64,000 nt of DNA, from contig NZ_RRAZ01000014.1 in NCBI RefSeq assembly GCF_003863335.1, positions 57,331 to 121,330 on the forward strand, given 5' to 3'. Below, piece by piece: positions 8,207 through 17,141 of the stretch. The DNA comes from Falsigemmobacter faecalis (GTDB taxonomy: Bacteria > Pseudomonadota > Alphaproteobacteria > Rhodobacterales > Rhodobacteraceae). The notes under the pieces were generated by a model. It had not been told where the DNA came from and did no database searches. It saw nothing but the letters and a program-made list of their open reading frames with translations. Made by a program: the position numbers and the translations under genes. Numbering within the stretch: position 1 is the first letter of the stretch; each line of letters opens with the position of its first letter.

Positions 8207-8590
8207 ATGCAGCTGATTTCTGACGTTTTTCTGGCGGCCGGGGCCTTTGGCGCGGCACTTTACTGCTTTGTTTTACAGCGGCGGCTGGTCCGCTTTACCG
8301 GCCTTGAGGGCGACATGGGCTCTGCCATCGCCATCCTGAGCGGCCAGGTGGATGATCTGACCCGCGCGCTCGCCAAAGCCCGCAAAGCAGCAGAGGGCCC
8401 GACCGGCGATCTCGAAGACCTGACCCGCCGCGCAGGTGCTGCGACCGCCCGGCTTGAATTGCTGATGTCCTCTCTTCACGACCTGCCAGCGCCTGCGAAC
8501 CGCCGTGATTCGCCCCCCGAGCCCCCCCGCGGCGTCGCCCCCGCAAGGATACGCCGCTACCGCATCCGGCCTGCGCCAGGAGTGGCCTGA
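8207..8590 (+). CDS. Membrane-anchored coiled-coil protein in motility operon, unknown
   Basis: A 127-residue protein with one N-terminal membrane helix (about 5-23), then a charged helical segment (GSAIAILSGQVDDLTRALAK and following) likely to form a coiled coil, and a basic proline-rich tail (RRYRIRPAPG). It begins 11 bases after fliL with AAGG before the ATG and its stop overlaps the next start as TGATG, so translation is coupled. I do not recognise a family. Its place between fliL and a motE-like gene suggests a role in stator or basal-body assembly. Confidence 0.65.
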   Translation: MQLISDVFLAAGAFGAALYCFVLQRRLVRFTGLEGDMGSAIAILSGQVDDLTRALAKARKAAEGPTGDLEDLTRRAGAATARLELLMSSLHDLPAPANRRDSPPEPPRGVAPARIRRYRIRPAPGVA

Positions 8591-9180
8591 TGTCCGTAAA
8601 GCACCCTGCCCCTGCGCGGGGAATCCTGATGTTTCTCATTGGATTGATGATCGCATCCGGCGTGATCCGGCTGGGCATGAGCTGGTCCGCAGCCCAGGCC
8701 CTGACGGCTCCCGCCTCCGGCACCGTGGCAGAGGTCACGCCGCAGCCTTCGTTGACTGCCGACACCTGCACGAAGACGACACCGGAAGTCCTCGCCGCCT
8801 TCCGTGAGCGCGAAGAGCTGCTGACCACCCGAGAGTTTGCAGCCGAAGAGCGGATTGCCGCTCTTTCAATGGCAGAAGATCTGATTCGAAAACGCCTGAC
8901 TGAGCTTGAGGCCGCTGAAGCAGCCCTCGCAGAGACCCTGGCCCGCGCGGACGGGGCTGCCGAGGGTGATCTGACGCGGCTGACCTCGGTTTACGAAGCC
9001 ATGAAGCCCAAAGAGGCGGCCGCGCTCTTTGCCACCATGGACCCGCAATTCGCCGCGGGATTTCTGGGCCGCCTTCGTCCTGAAGCCGCAGCCGCAATCC
9101 TCAGCGGAATGGAGGCGCAGTCTGCCTATGCCATCTCTGCAATTCTTGCCGGACGCAACGCCCGTGTTCCGACACGCTAG
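8590..9180 (+). CDS. motE: MotE-like motility protein (MgtE N-terminal-like domain)
   Basis: A 196-residue protein with an N-terminal membrane or signal segment (ILMFLIGLMIASGVIRLG), a long central coiled coil (about 75-135, EREELLTTREFAAEERIAAL onward), and a C-terminal helical repeat with VYEAMKPKEAAALFATMDPQ and GFLGRLRPEAAAAILSGM, the MgtE-N/MotE signature. In rhizobia MotE is a periplasmic chaperone for the stator-associated protein MotC. Here it is coupled to the preceding gene and lies 54 bases before motA, which supports a motility role. Whether it chaperones the large periplasmic protein at 10109 is inference. Confidence 0.78.
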   Translation: MSVKHPAPARGILMFLIGLMIASGVIRLGMSWSAAQALTAPASGTVAEVTPQPSLTADTCTKTTPEVLAAFREREELLTTREFAAEERIAALSMAEDLIRKRLTELEAAEAALAETLARADGAAEGDLTRLTSVYEAMKPKEAAALFATMDPQFAAGFLGRLRPEAAAAILSGMEAQSAYAISAILAGRNARVPTR

Positions 9181-9234
9181 GGGAACATTAACCCCATTCG
9201 CGCAAACTGAGGCGTCTGTCGCCAGGGAGGTCCC

Positions 9235-10107
9235 ATGACGGGAATTATCGGTATTGCCTGCGTCTTTGTCATGGTGTTCGGCGGCTATCTGGCCGCTGGC
9301 GGAAAGATGTCCATCATTCTCTACTCGCTACCTTTTGAGATGATGATGATTGGCGGCGCGGCGATCGGCGCGTTTCTTGTCGGAAATGCAGGACCCGCCA
9401 TCAAACACACCCTCAGCGATGTCAAAAAGGTCTTTAAGGGTCCGATCTGGAAGGCCGCTGATTACCGCGATCTGCTCTGCCTGCTGTTTGAACTGGTCCG
9501 CCTTGCACGCGATAACCCGGTCGCCCTGGAAGAGCATATCGAAAACCCTGAGACTTCAGCCATTTTTGGCCGGTATCTGAAGATCCGCAATGACCATGAA
9601 GCGGTAAGTCTGATTGCCGACACTCTGCGGGCAGCCGCAATGAATTATGACGATCCCCATCAGGTCGAAGAGGTGCTCGACAAGCGGATGGAGGCTTTAC
9701 GCCATCACGCCCTGCATCCGGCTCATGCTCTGCAGACTATGGCAGACGGTCTGCCCGCCCTTGGAATCGTGGCGGCTGTGCTTGGTGTTATCAAAACGAT
9801 GGGATCTATCGACCAACCTCCTGAGGTTCTTGGAAAAATGATCGGCGGCGCACTGGTTGGCACTTTCCTCGGAGTGTTCCTGGCCTATGGCATCGTCGGC
9901 CCATTCGCGACACGGGTAAAATCCGTCGTCGAAGAAGATCAACACTTCTACGGTCTGATCCGTGAGGTACTGATCGCCAATCTGCACAGGCACCCCGCGA
10001 CTATCTGTATCGAGGTAGGTCGGCAGAATGCTCCGCATCATCTGCGCCCGGCCTTCACTGACCTTGAAGGCGCGCTGCGCGGGCTGCGCCAGCAGGAGGC
10101 TGCATAA
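9235..10107 (+). CDS. motA: Flagellar motor stator protein MotA
   Basis: Ion-channel half of the flagellar stator. The 290-residue protein has two N-terminal helices (MTGIIGIACVFVMVFGGYLA; PFEMMMIGGAAIGAFLVG), a large cytoplasmic loop with FKGPIWKAADYRDLLCLLFE, ALEEHIENPE and MEALRHHALHPAHALQTMAD, and the C-terminal channel pair including LPALGIVAAVLGVIKTMGSI and GGALVGTFLGVFLAYGIVGP. The ATG at 9235 follows GGGAGG. Its usual partner motB is not next to it nor anywhere in the window, so the stator partner must be encoded elsewhere. Confidence 0.95.
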   Translation: MTGIIGIACVFVMVFGGYLAAGGKMSIILYSLPFEMMMIGGAAIGAFLVGNAGPAIKHTLSDVKKVFKGPIWKAADYRDLLCLLFELVRLARDNPVALEEHIENPETSAIFGRYLKIRNDHEAVSLIADTLRAAAMNYDDPHQVEEVLDKRMEALRHHALHPAHALQTMADGLPALGIVAAVLGVIKTMGSIDQPPEVLGKMIGGALVGTFLGVFLAYGIVGPFATRVKSVVEEDQHFYGLIREVLIANLHRHPATICIEVGRQNAPHHLRPAFTDLEGALRGLRQQEAA

Positions 10108-10108
10108 T

Positions 10109-12220
10109 ATGTTTATCCTGGTCCTACTGCTGTTTCTGCCCGCCTGGTCTGCCGGGGCGCAGGCTGTCACGGCGTTAAGCGGTGATCATCCTGGTTTCAC
10201 GCGCATTGTGCTTGATCTGCCCCCGCAAAACCGTTGGGAACTTGGTCGCACCGGCGAGGGTTATGGCCTTCGCATCACCCCCGCCCCTGAGGCCGTGGAT
10301 CTGAGCCGGGTTTACAGCCGTATCGGCAGAAACCGCCTGGCTTCGATCAATTGGCTGGCAGATGTGGGCGAACTGCAGTTGCGGCTGGGCTGCCTTTGCC
10401 ATGCCCGCCTTACCGAAGATCGGCCTGGCCTGCTCATCGTCGATATTCGAATTGGGCCGCCCCCTGCTGATTCACCGTTCGAACAGATACTTACGCCACT
10501 GCTGCCTCCTTTGCGGCTGCCCAAAGAAACGCCCCGCGCCGGGCCGCCGCAGAAGGTCCCCTTTCGCCCGGTAACCCAACATGCCGAAGCGTTGTCAAAA
10601 AGTCTGATGGAGGACCTGTCACGCGGCATTGCCGCGGGCGCGCTTCGCCCGGTCGGTCGCATTCCGGGACCGGCCCCGGAAGTGCTGCCCTTCGACCCGC
10701 CAACTCCTGACCAGACAACAACCCCGCAACCCGGACAGATAACATTTCACAACCGACCTCCCGCAGGTGCCGGCGATCCACCCGCCACTGAAGTCCTTTG
10801 TATCACAGAAGACCGTCTTCATATCAGCAGCTGGTGGCCTGGCTCGGACCCGGCAGCGGCGCTGGCCGAAAGTCGGTCTCACTTGACCGCAGAAAGGGAT
10901 GTGACAGACTCCGAAGGGCTGGCAGCCGCGGTCCGGCTCCACCTCGCCCTCGGGCTTGGCGCCGAAGCGCGGGCGATCCTTGCCCTCGCAGACACGGCAG
11001 ATCCTGCAAGTCAGGCCCTGACTGAACGCAGCCTCTGGCTTTCCCTAAGTCATATCGTCGATTCCGAACCCGACGGGGGCTCTTTTAAGGACATGGCCGC
11101 CTGTGATGGCCCCGCAGCACTCTGGGCCGTGCTGTCCGATCCAGAAGGCGCACTCCCTCCCGACCTGAATGAGGCCGCACTCCTTCGCGCCTTCAGCGCC
11201 CTTCCTGCTCCGCTGCGCCAGACACTTGGCCCTGGCCTCGCCACCCGTTTCCTGAGCTCGGGCAGACATGACGCCGCTCACTCACTGCACAACGCTGCGG
11301 CCCGCGCAGCCGGCCCTCAAAGCGGTGCAATTGCTCTCTCAGATGGCAGGCTGAACACGGCATTAACCTCCCCCGGGCGGGCGGAAGCTGTTTTTAAGAA
11401 CGTCATTCGCACCGATGCGGGCAGCGCCGCGGCCGCACTGGCAGAACTCGCAGAACTGGAGTTAAAAAAGGGGCGGACCCCGGACGCCGACCTGGTTGCA
11501 GCGCTCGAAGCTATGGCGCGCGACCATTCCACCGGTCCCGACAGCCGTCCGCTCGCCGCAGCGCTTGCCAAAGCGCGCCTGCTCAGCGGGGCCCATCTGC
11601 AGGCGTTTGCGGATATTTCGCCAGCTTCAAATCCACTCAGGGCTGATCTCTGGCGTCTCCTTGCGGAGCGCGGCAGCGACTCCGCACTGGCAGAGACCGC
11701 ATTACGCGCTGACAGCGCATCCACTGCCACGTTGCCGCCGGGCATTCAGCTCAAAATCGGGACAAGGCTTGCGGAACTCGGCTTTGCCAGCGCAGCACAA
11801 CACTGGCTTGAACCGGTTGCATCAGAGGGGCGGGAACAGGCTCTCGCGCTCGCGGATCTTGCGCGGCGGGACGGCAGAGCAGCCCTGCGGCGTCTTGCGG
11901 GTCAGGAGGGCACTGAAGCGGCAAAACTGCGCGCCACGGCGCTTGAACTCCTCGCCGATGCAGCCGCCGCCGCCCGTGCATGGACAGAGGCCGGAGAGCC
12001 GGACCGGGCAGCACGGGCCGCGTTTATCGCCGGAGACCGAGGGGCAACAGCGCCCTGGCTGCCCCGCCCCCTTCGCGACGTCCTGCAGGAGCTCTCAACA
12101 GCTTCGCCCCCGGAAGAAACGGAGGGTCCACTTGCCACTGCCCGCGTCAGTCTTGAGGCGTCATCCGGCAGCCGACAGGCGATTTCAGAGCTTCTGGCAG
12201 CCAGGACAAAGCAGCCATGA
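10109..12220 (+). CDS. Large periplasmic protein of the motility operon, unknown
   Basis: A 703-residue exported protein. It has a signal peptide (MFILVLLLFLPAWSAGAQA), then an AMIN-like beta-domain at about 22-120 (GFTRIVLDLPPQNRWELG, DLSRVYSRIGRNRLASINWL, RPGLLIVDI), a proline-rich linker to about 210, and a long alanine-rich helical region resembling tetratrico-peptide repeats. The ATG at 10109 starts one base after the motA stop, and the 3' end overlaps the transglycosylase by 4 bases. Position after motE-motA, where rhizobia encode motB-motC, suggests a MotC-like stator accessory role, but I see no sequence likeness to MotB and only a general similarity of layout to MotC. Confidence 0.75.
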   Translation: MFILVLLLFLPAWSAGAQAVTALSGDHPGFTRIVLDLPPQNRWELGRTGEGYGLRITPAPEAVDLSRVYSRIGRNRLASINWLADVGELQLRLGCLCHARLTEDRPGLLIVDIRIGPPPADSPFEQILTPLLPPLRLPKETPRAGPPQKVPFRPVTQHAEALSKSLMEDLSRGIAAGALRPVGRIPGPAPEVLPFDPPTPDQTTTPQPGQITFHNRPPAGAGDPPATEVLCITEDRLHISSWWPGSDPAAALAESRSHLTAERDVTDSEGLAAAVRLHLALGLGAEARAILALADTADPASQALTERSLWLSLSHIVDSEPDGGSFKDMAACDGPAALWAVLSDPEGALPPDLNEAALLRAFSALPAPLRQTLGPGLATRFLSSGRHDAAHSLHNAAARAAGPQSGAIALSDGRLNTALTSPGRAEAVFKNVIRTDAGSAAAALAELAELELKKGRTPDADLVAALEAMARDHSTGPDSRPLAAALAKARLLSGAHLQAFADISPASNPLRADLWRLLAERGSDSALAETALRADSASTATLPPGIQLKIGTRLAELGFASAAQHWLEPVASEGREQALALADLARRDGRAALRRLAGQEGTEAAKLRATALELLADAAAAARAWTEAGEPDRAARAAFIAGDRGATAPWLPRPLRDVLQELSTASPPEETEGPLATARVSLEASSGSRQAISELLAARTKQP

Positions 12221-12861
12221 TCCGCTTGATTACTCTGCTCATACTCCTGCCCGCCTTAACTTCCGCGGCACCTTCGCTTTGCGATGACGCGGCCCGCATT
12301 GCGGCAAAGGAAAGTGGCGTACCACTGAGCGTATTGCTGGCAATCACCCGCGTCGAGACCGGCCAGCGCCGCGGCGGTGTGAATGAACCCTGGCCGTGGA
12401 CCCTCAATGAGGCTGGCCAGGGTCGTTGGCTAACCACGCGCCGTGAGGCGGAAACCCACCTCGTAAACGCCCTGAAAGGGGGGGTGAGAAATATCGACAT
12501 CGGCTGCTTCCAGATCAACTTTCACTGGCACGGCCACCATTTTAGCTCTGCGGCTCAGATGCTCGACCCGCTTGTAAACGCACGATATGCCGCTGCATTT
12601 CTCTCAAAGCTTTACGCCGAAAGCCGGGACTGGCAGGTGGCCGCCGGCCGATATCACTCACATACCCCCGAACTTGCCAGGCGTTATCTCGCCCGATTGA
12701 ATGCTGAGCTGCCTGAACAGACCGCCGGGAACCTGCAGCGCGGCCCTGGCACGCCCCTTTTACGGGGCGGCACCGCGCTGTCGGTGGGATCACTTTTGCG
12801 GGTAAGTCCAGGCGCCCGCGCGCTGCTTCCCGGTCCCCGTCCACGTTTTTTCGGAGGCTGA
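12217..12861 (+). CDS. Flagella-linked lytic transglycosylase (SLT domain)
   Basis: Predicted peptidoglycan-cleaving enzyme opening the cell wall for the flagellar rod. The 214-residue protein has a signal peptide (RLITLLILLPALTSAA) and an SLT fold with catalytic Glu47 in LAITRVETGQRRG. It also has the GCFQINFHWHG (GxxQ/N) block, MLDPLVNARYAAAFLSKLY and a WQVAAGRYHSHTPELA motif typical of soluble transglycosylases. It overlaps its neighbour upstream (ATGA) and is 1 base from flhA. This role is known for SltF in Rhodobacter flagellar clusters; orthology is not proven here. Confidence 0.82.
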   Translation: MIRLITLLILLPALTSAAPSLCDDAARIAAKESGVPLSVLLAITRVETGQRRGGVNEPWPWTLNEAGQGRWLTTRREAETHLVNALKGGVRNIDIGCFQINFHWHGHHFSSAAQMLDPLVNARYAAAFLSKLYAESRDWQVAAGRYHSHTPELARRYLARLNAELPEQTAGNLQRGPGTPLLRGGTALSVGSLLRVSPGARALLPGPRPRFFGG

Positions 12862-12862
12862 T

Positions 12863-14932
12863 ATGCTCAAAAATGCCCTGCTTCAGCCCACCGTCCTGCT
12901 CGCTCTGGCTTTGCTCACCATCATTCTGATGATGGTACTGCCGATGCCGGCATGGCTTCTTGATATTGGTCTGGCGGCCTCCTTTTCCCTCGCAATCCTG
13001 ATCTTCACCGTCACCCTCTTTGTCGAACGGCCGCTGGATTTTTCGTCCTTTCCCACAATCCTTCTCGCCAGCCTGATGCTGCGCCTGGCCCTGAACGTGG
13101 CCTCCACGCGGCTTATCATCTCGCAGGGCCACACCGGTACCGACGCCGCAGGCAGCATCATCGAAGGCTTTGCCGGCTTCCTGATGAGCGGATCCGTCCT
13201 GCAGGGCGTCGTGGTCTTTTGCGTCCTGCTGATCGTGAATTTTATGGTCATTACCAAAGGTGCTGGCCGCATGGCTGAGGTCGGGGCCCGCTTTGCTCTC
13301 GACGGCCTCCCCGGACGGCAACTCGCAATCGATGCCGATATGAGCGCGGGTGCCATCGACGCCACCGAGGCGCGCCGCCGCCGTGAGAAAGAGCTGGCGG
13401 AGACGACCTTCTTCGGATCGCTCGACGGGGTGTCGAAATTCGTGCGCGGGGATGCCATTGCAAGCCTTCTGATCGCCGGCCTCAATATGGTGGTCGGCCT
13501 CTCCGTCGGGGTATTTTCCCACAGCATGCCGATTTCTCAGGCACTGAACACCTATACAATGCTTACCGTGGGGGATGCGCTTGTCGGGCAGATCCCGGCC
13601 GTCATCATCTCGGTCGCCTCGGCTCTGCTGCTCGCGCGCGGCGGTGTAACCGGTTCAGCCGACCAAGCCCTGTTTTCCCAGTTGGGCCGCTTTCCGGCAG
13701 CGCTTTTAACGGTGGCAGGCCTGCTCGCGGTCATTGCGCTGTTTCCCGGCCTTCCCTTCCTGCCATTCATCGCAACCGCAGGCCTGCTCACCGCCCTCGC
13801 CCTGAAGCGGCGCAGGGAAGAAAACCTGCAGGTAAACGAAATTGAGCCCCCGGCCCAATCGCGGCGCAAGCCGATCGGAGATATGATCGACCTTGATGAA
13901 ATTCATGTCGAGGTCGCCCCGGACCTTGTCGCCCTTATCCTTGATCCCGGAACCGGACTTGATGCCCGAATTTCCTCGATCCGCACACATGTTGCCACGA
14001 ATTTTGGGATCATCCTGCCCGAAATCCGTCTGACCGATGAGGCAACCCTGCCCGCAGGCACGTACCGCATCCTCATTCAGGGGGCAGAGGCTGCACGCGA
14101 CAGCCTTCGGGCCGGCCGCGCGCTGGTACTTCAGCCAGCGGGAAGCGAGCTGCCCGCCCCGTCCGGCGAAGATGTCCGCGAGCCGGTCTACGGCGCCCCC
14201 GCCCGCTGGATTGCGGCAGAAAGCCAGGAGGCAGCAGTGCTCAGCGGATTAACCGTCGTCTCACCCTCCGAAGTTCTTGCCACGCACCTTCTTGAGATCA
14301 TTAAAGAACATCTGCCGCGCCTCCTGACACTGCGCGGCCTCAGGCGCCTCTTCGACGAGCTGACCAGCCTCAGCGACCCGGCCCGGTCAGACGCAAACCG
14401 GAGGCTTCTGGATGATCTGGTCCCGGACAAAGTTGCCCCTGAGCAACTTCTCTCTGTACTGCGCCTTCTGCTTGAGGAGCGCGTCTCTGTGCGCAACCTC
14501 CCCCTTATCCTCGAAGCGATGTCAGAGGTTCGCCACGGCCCTCTGACCGCAGAAGCGATCTGCGAACATGTCCGCCGCCGCCTCAGCTTCCAGCTGATTG
14601 CCGCTCTGCGTCGTCCCGACGGAACCATCCCTCTCGTACAGCTTGCACCCGAATGGGACCAGGCCTTCACCCGCTACCAGATGGACGCAGAGCGCGGGCA
14701 CAGTGATATCGCCCTGCCGCCTGAAGAGTTTCAAAGGCTCTCCAACGGCTTAAACGTTCAGATTACCCGCGCGACCGAACAGGGGCTGTCCCCGGCCGTG
14801 ATCACCTCTGCACAACGCCGGCGGTTTTTGCACAGCGTTCTGACCGCCCGCCGCCTCCCCGTCCCGGTGCTGAGCTACGAAGAACTGGGAACCAGCGCCC
14901 GCCCCTCGCTGGTGGGGCAGGTGCCGGCATGA
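12863..14932 (+). CDS. flhA: Flagellar export gate protein FlhA
   Basis: Largest export-gate component, energising protein export. The 689-residue protein has eight predicted membrane segments in the first ~320 residues, including VLPMPAWLLDIGLAASFSLA, FPTILLASLMLRLALNVAST, the FHIPEP-type loop with FALDGLPGRQLAIDADMSAG and ARRRREKELAETTFFGSLDG, and VGDALVGQIPAVIISVASAL. A soluble C-terminal domain follows that includes VVSPSEVLATHLLEIIKEH and VRNLPLILEAM. GGAGG precedes the ATG at 12863. It overlaps fliR by 4 bases. Confidence 0.97.
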   Translation: MLKNALLQPTVLLALALLTIILMMVLPMPAWLLDIGLAASFSLAILIFTVTLFVERPLDFSSFPTILLASLMLRLALNVASTRLIISQGHTGTDAAGSIIEGFAGFLMSGSVLQGVVVFCVLLIVNFMVITKGAGRMAEVGARFALDGLPGRQLAIDADMSAGAIDATEARRRREKELAETTFFGSLDGVSKFVRGDAIASLLIAGLNMVVGLSVGVFSHSMPISQALNTYTMLTVGDALVGQIPAVIISVASALLLARGGVTGSADQALFSQLGRFPAALLTVAGLLAVIALFPGLPFLPFIATAGLLTALALKRRREENLQVNEIEPPAQSRRKPIGDMIDLDEIHVEVAPDLVALILDPGTGLDARISSIRTHVATNFGIILPEIRLTDEATLPAGTYRILIQGAEAARDSLRAGRALVLQPAGSELPAPSGEDVREPVYGAPARWIAAESQEAAVLSGLTVVSPSEVLATHLLEIIKEHLPRLLTLRGLRRLFDELTSLSDPARSDANRRLLDDLVPDKVAPEQLLSVLRLLLEERVSVRNLPLILEAMSEVRHGPLTAEAICEHVRRRLSFQLIAALRRPDGTIPLVQLAPEWDQAFTRYQMDAERGHSDIALPPEEFQRLSNGLNVQITRATEQGLSPAVITSAQRRRFLHSVLTARRLPVPVLSYEELGTSARPSLVGQVPA

Positions 14933-15702
14933 CCCCTTTGGAAGAGCTGCTTTCCTGGGGGACGGGTGCCGGAAGCATCATAGTCCAGGCCGGCGTTCTT
15001 TGTTTTCTCCGAGCCGGCGCTTTCATAGCGCTGCTGCCTGCTTTGGGTGAGCAGATCATCCCCGCACGGATCCGTCTGGCAGCAGCACTCTGCCTGACTG
15101 CGGTCGTCACACCGGCCCTCAGCGCCCCGGCCGCGATCAGCATCGGGTCTCTGCTTGCAGAGGCCGGGAACGGCCTGCTCCTCGGGGCGGGCTTCCGCTT
15201 CTTTCTGATGGCATTGCAGGTCGCTGGCATGATGGCAGCGCAGGCCGGATCACTCGCTCAGATTTTCACCGGCCCAGGGTCTGAGCCTCAGTCGGGCATC
15301 TCAAACCTGCTAACCTACGCGGCCCTCGCGCTTCTGTGTGCCATGGGCCTGCCGGAGGCCGCTGCCGCCCTTCTGATCAGTTCTTACGAATTGCTGCCCC
15401 AGGGGGCCTCGCCTCTGAGCGCGGATGCGGCCGCCTGGGGAGTTACGGGTGTCTCCCGCAGCTTCCGGCTCGCACTTTCATTTGCGGCGCCTTTTCTGAT
15501 TGGCGGCCTGCTCTATAACGTTGCCATTGGCGCGATAAACCGTGCGATGCCCATGCTCATGGTGGTATTGATCGGCGCGCCGGCTCTCACGCTTGGGGCG
15601 CTGGTCCTTCTGGTCAGCGCGACGCCGATCATCCTTGCCCTGTGGCTCACCGAAGTGCAGATCTGGCTGGACAATCCCTTCGCACCCGGCGGAGGTCTCT
15701 GA
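14929..15702 (+). CDS. fliR: Flagellar export gate protein FliR
   Basis: Membrane subunit of the FliP-FliQ-FliR export pore. The 257-residue protein shows the family pattern: CFLRAGAFIALLPALGEQII, ARIRLAAALCLTAVVTPAL, GLLLGAGFRFFLMALQVAGM, AAQAGSLAQIFTGPG, LTYAALALLCAMGLPEAAA and the C-terminal FAAPFLIGGLLYNVAIGAIN helix with RAMPMLMVVLIGAPA. Its ATG overlaps the flhA stop, and its TGA overlaps the flhB ATG (TGATG), indicating translational coupling through the export-gate genes. Confidence 0.95.
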   Translation: MTPLEELLSWGTGAGSIIVQAGVLCFLRAGAFIALLPALGEQIIPARIRLAAALCLTAVVTPALSAPAAISIGSLLAEAGNGLLLGAGFRFFLMALQVAGMMAAQAGSLAQIFTGPGSEPQSGISNLLTYAALALLCAMGLPEAAAALLISSYELLPQGASPLSADAAAWGVTGVSRSFRLALSFAAPFLIGGLLYNVAIGAINRAMPMLMVVLIGAPALTLGALVLLVSATPIILALWLTEVQIWLDNPFAPGGGL

Positions 15703-16769
15703 TGCAGCAGGAGAATGGCGAGAAGGAATTCGCCCCCAGCCAGCGCCGCCTGGACGATGCGCGCAGCCGCGGTGAGATTGCCATCAGCCGCGATCTGGCG
15801 GCTGCTGCGACAACGGGTGGTCTTCTTTTTGCCGCCTGGGCCTGGCCCCAGGGAGCTGAGGGGCCGGCGGTCATCCTGCAGGGCCTGCTCGAACGCCCTG
15901 AAACTGCAGCGCATTACGGCGGAGAGGGTCTTCTGGCTCTCGCAGGCTCAGTGGCACTCCCGCTTCTGCCGTGGTTTCTGATCCCGGCGCTTTTCGTGCT
16001 CCTGTCGCTTTTTGCACAGCGCGGATTGATCTTTGCCCCTGATCGCCTGCAGCCGAAACTGAACCGCATCTCCCCATTGGCCGGGTTTAAACGAAAATTC
16101 GGCCTGACCGGGATCGTTGAATTTCTCCGCAGCGCTCTGAAGCTGACCCTGATCGCGGCGCTTCTGATCTGGTTGCTTTTGCAACAAAGCGGCACTTTGC
16201 TGCAAACCACCGCCCTGAGCGCGCGGCAGAACATCCTGCTGGGGGCCGAACTCCTGGGTGGTTTTCTATTCTGGCTGTTTTTGCTGCAGCTAAGCATCTC
16301 TCTCGCAGATCTGGTGTGGCAGCGATTTGATCATCACCGCCGGTTGCGAATGACCCGCAAAGAGATGACCGATGAACTCCGCCAGTCAGAAGGCGACCCG
16401 CATCTGAAGGCGAAACGCCGCCAGCGCTCGGAAGAGATTGCGACACGCACCATGATCGCCGATGTCGCGAAGGCAAGCGTGGTCCTTGTAAATCCTGAAC
16501 ATTATGCCGTCGCCCTTGCCTGGCAGCGCGGCAGCCGTCACGCGCCCGTCTGCCTTGCCAAAGGAACCGACGAGATCGCGCTGCGCATACGTGAAGCTGC
16601 AGAGCGGGCAAAGGTTCCGATCCGCCGTGATCCCCCCGCTGCACGCGCGCTCTACGCCTCAGTGGCAGTGGGTGAAGAGATCCGCCCTGATCACTACCGC
16701 GCGGTTGCAGCAGCCATTCGCTACGCGGAATCGCTGCGCAGCAAATCTGCCGGCCGCTGGAGAAGCTGA
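15702..16769 (+). CDS. flhB: Flagellar export switch protein FlhB, NPEH variant
   Basis: Export-gate protein controlling the switch from hook to filament substrates. The 355-residue protein has a charged N-terminus (EKEFAPSQRRLDDARSRGEI), four membrane segments, LNRISPLAGFKRKFGLTGIV, and a cytoplasmic domain with MTRKEMTDELRQSEGDPHLK and the autocleavage region. The site reads N264-P265-E266-H267 (LVNPEHYAVAL) instead of the usual NPTH. Since cleavage occurs between N and P, this may alter cleavage rate. The ATG at 15702 overlaps fliR; the stop overlaps the next start. Confidence 0.95.
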   Translation: MQQENGEKEFAPSQRRLDDARSRGEIAISRDLAAAATTGGLLFAAWAWPQGAEGPAVILQGLLERPETAAHYGGEGLLALAGSVALPLLPWFLIPALFVLLSLFAQRGLIFAPDRLQPKLNRISPLAGFKRKFGLTGIVEFLRSALKLTLIAALLIWLLLQQSGTLLQTTALSARQNILLGAELLGGFLFWLFLLQLSISLADLVWQRFDHHRRLRMTRKEMTDELRQSEGDPHLKAKRRQRSEEIATRTMIADVAKASVVLVNPEHYAVALAWQRGSRHAPVCLAKGTDEIALRIREAAERAKVPIRRDPPAARALYASVAVGEEIRPDHYRAVAAAIRYAESLRSKSAGRWRS

Positions 16770-17140
16770 TGAAAAGTACGCCCGACAGAACCCGCCTGAA
16801 AAACCTGCATCAGCTGTCCCGGATGAAGTCGGACCTTGCCCTCGCCGCGCTGACTGCGGCGCGGCTTGAGTGTGAAAAAACCACTGACCAACTGGCAGGC
16901 CTGAATTGCCCGCCCGGGATTCGCTTCGAAGGCGATGATGCAGCTGCGATGGAACAGCAGCGCCTGCTCTATCGCAGCTGGGCAGAGCGGCGTCGCATTG
17001 CCCTGAACGGCCTGCTGGCCCGCCAAAAGGCCGAAGCCGCAGAGCGGCTGACCGAAGCGCGCGAAGCTTTCGGGAAGGCGGATGTGATTGGGAAACTCTG
17101 CCCGGGATCGGTACGGAAACCCCGACCGGATCCCGGCTGA
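16769..17140 (+). CDS. Small helical protein after flhB, FliJ-like candidate
   Basis: A 123-residue, highly charged, mostly helical protein (RLKNLHQLSRMKSDLALAAL, AAMEQQRLLYRSWAERRRIA, LLARQKAEAAERLTEAREAF) with no membrane segment or signal. Its start is coupled to the flhB stop (TGATG), so it is the last gene of the rightward operon, and it converges with the second fliL one base away. Size, coiled-coil character and export-operon context suit the export chaperone FliJ, which is otherwise absent. This is inference; sequence similarity is not evident. Confidence 0.6.
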   Translation: MKSTPDRTRLKNLHQLSRMKSDLALAALTAARLECEKTTDQLAGLNCPPGIRFEGDDAAAMEQQRLLYRSWAERRRIALNGLLARQKAEAAERLTEAREAFGKADVIGKLCPGSVRKPRPDPG

Positions 17141-17141
17141 A

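Noticed and set aside
9184..9200. TTAACC half-site upstream of motA as a CtrA box
   Set aside because: Only one half-site is present; the second half at the seven-base spacing reads CGCG.
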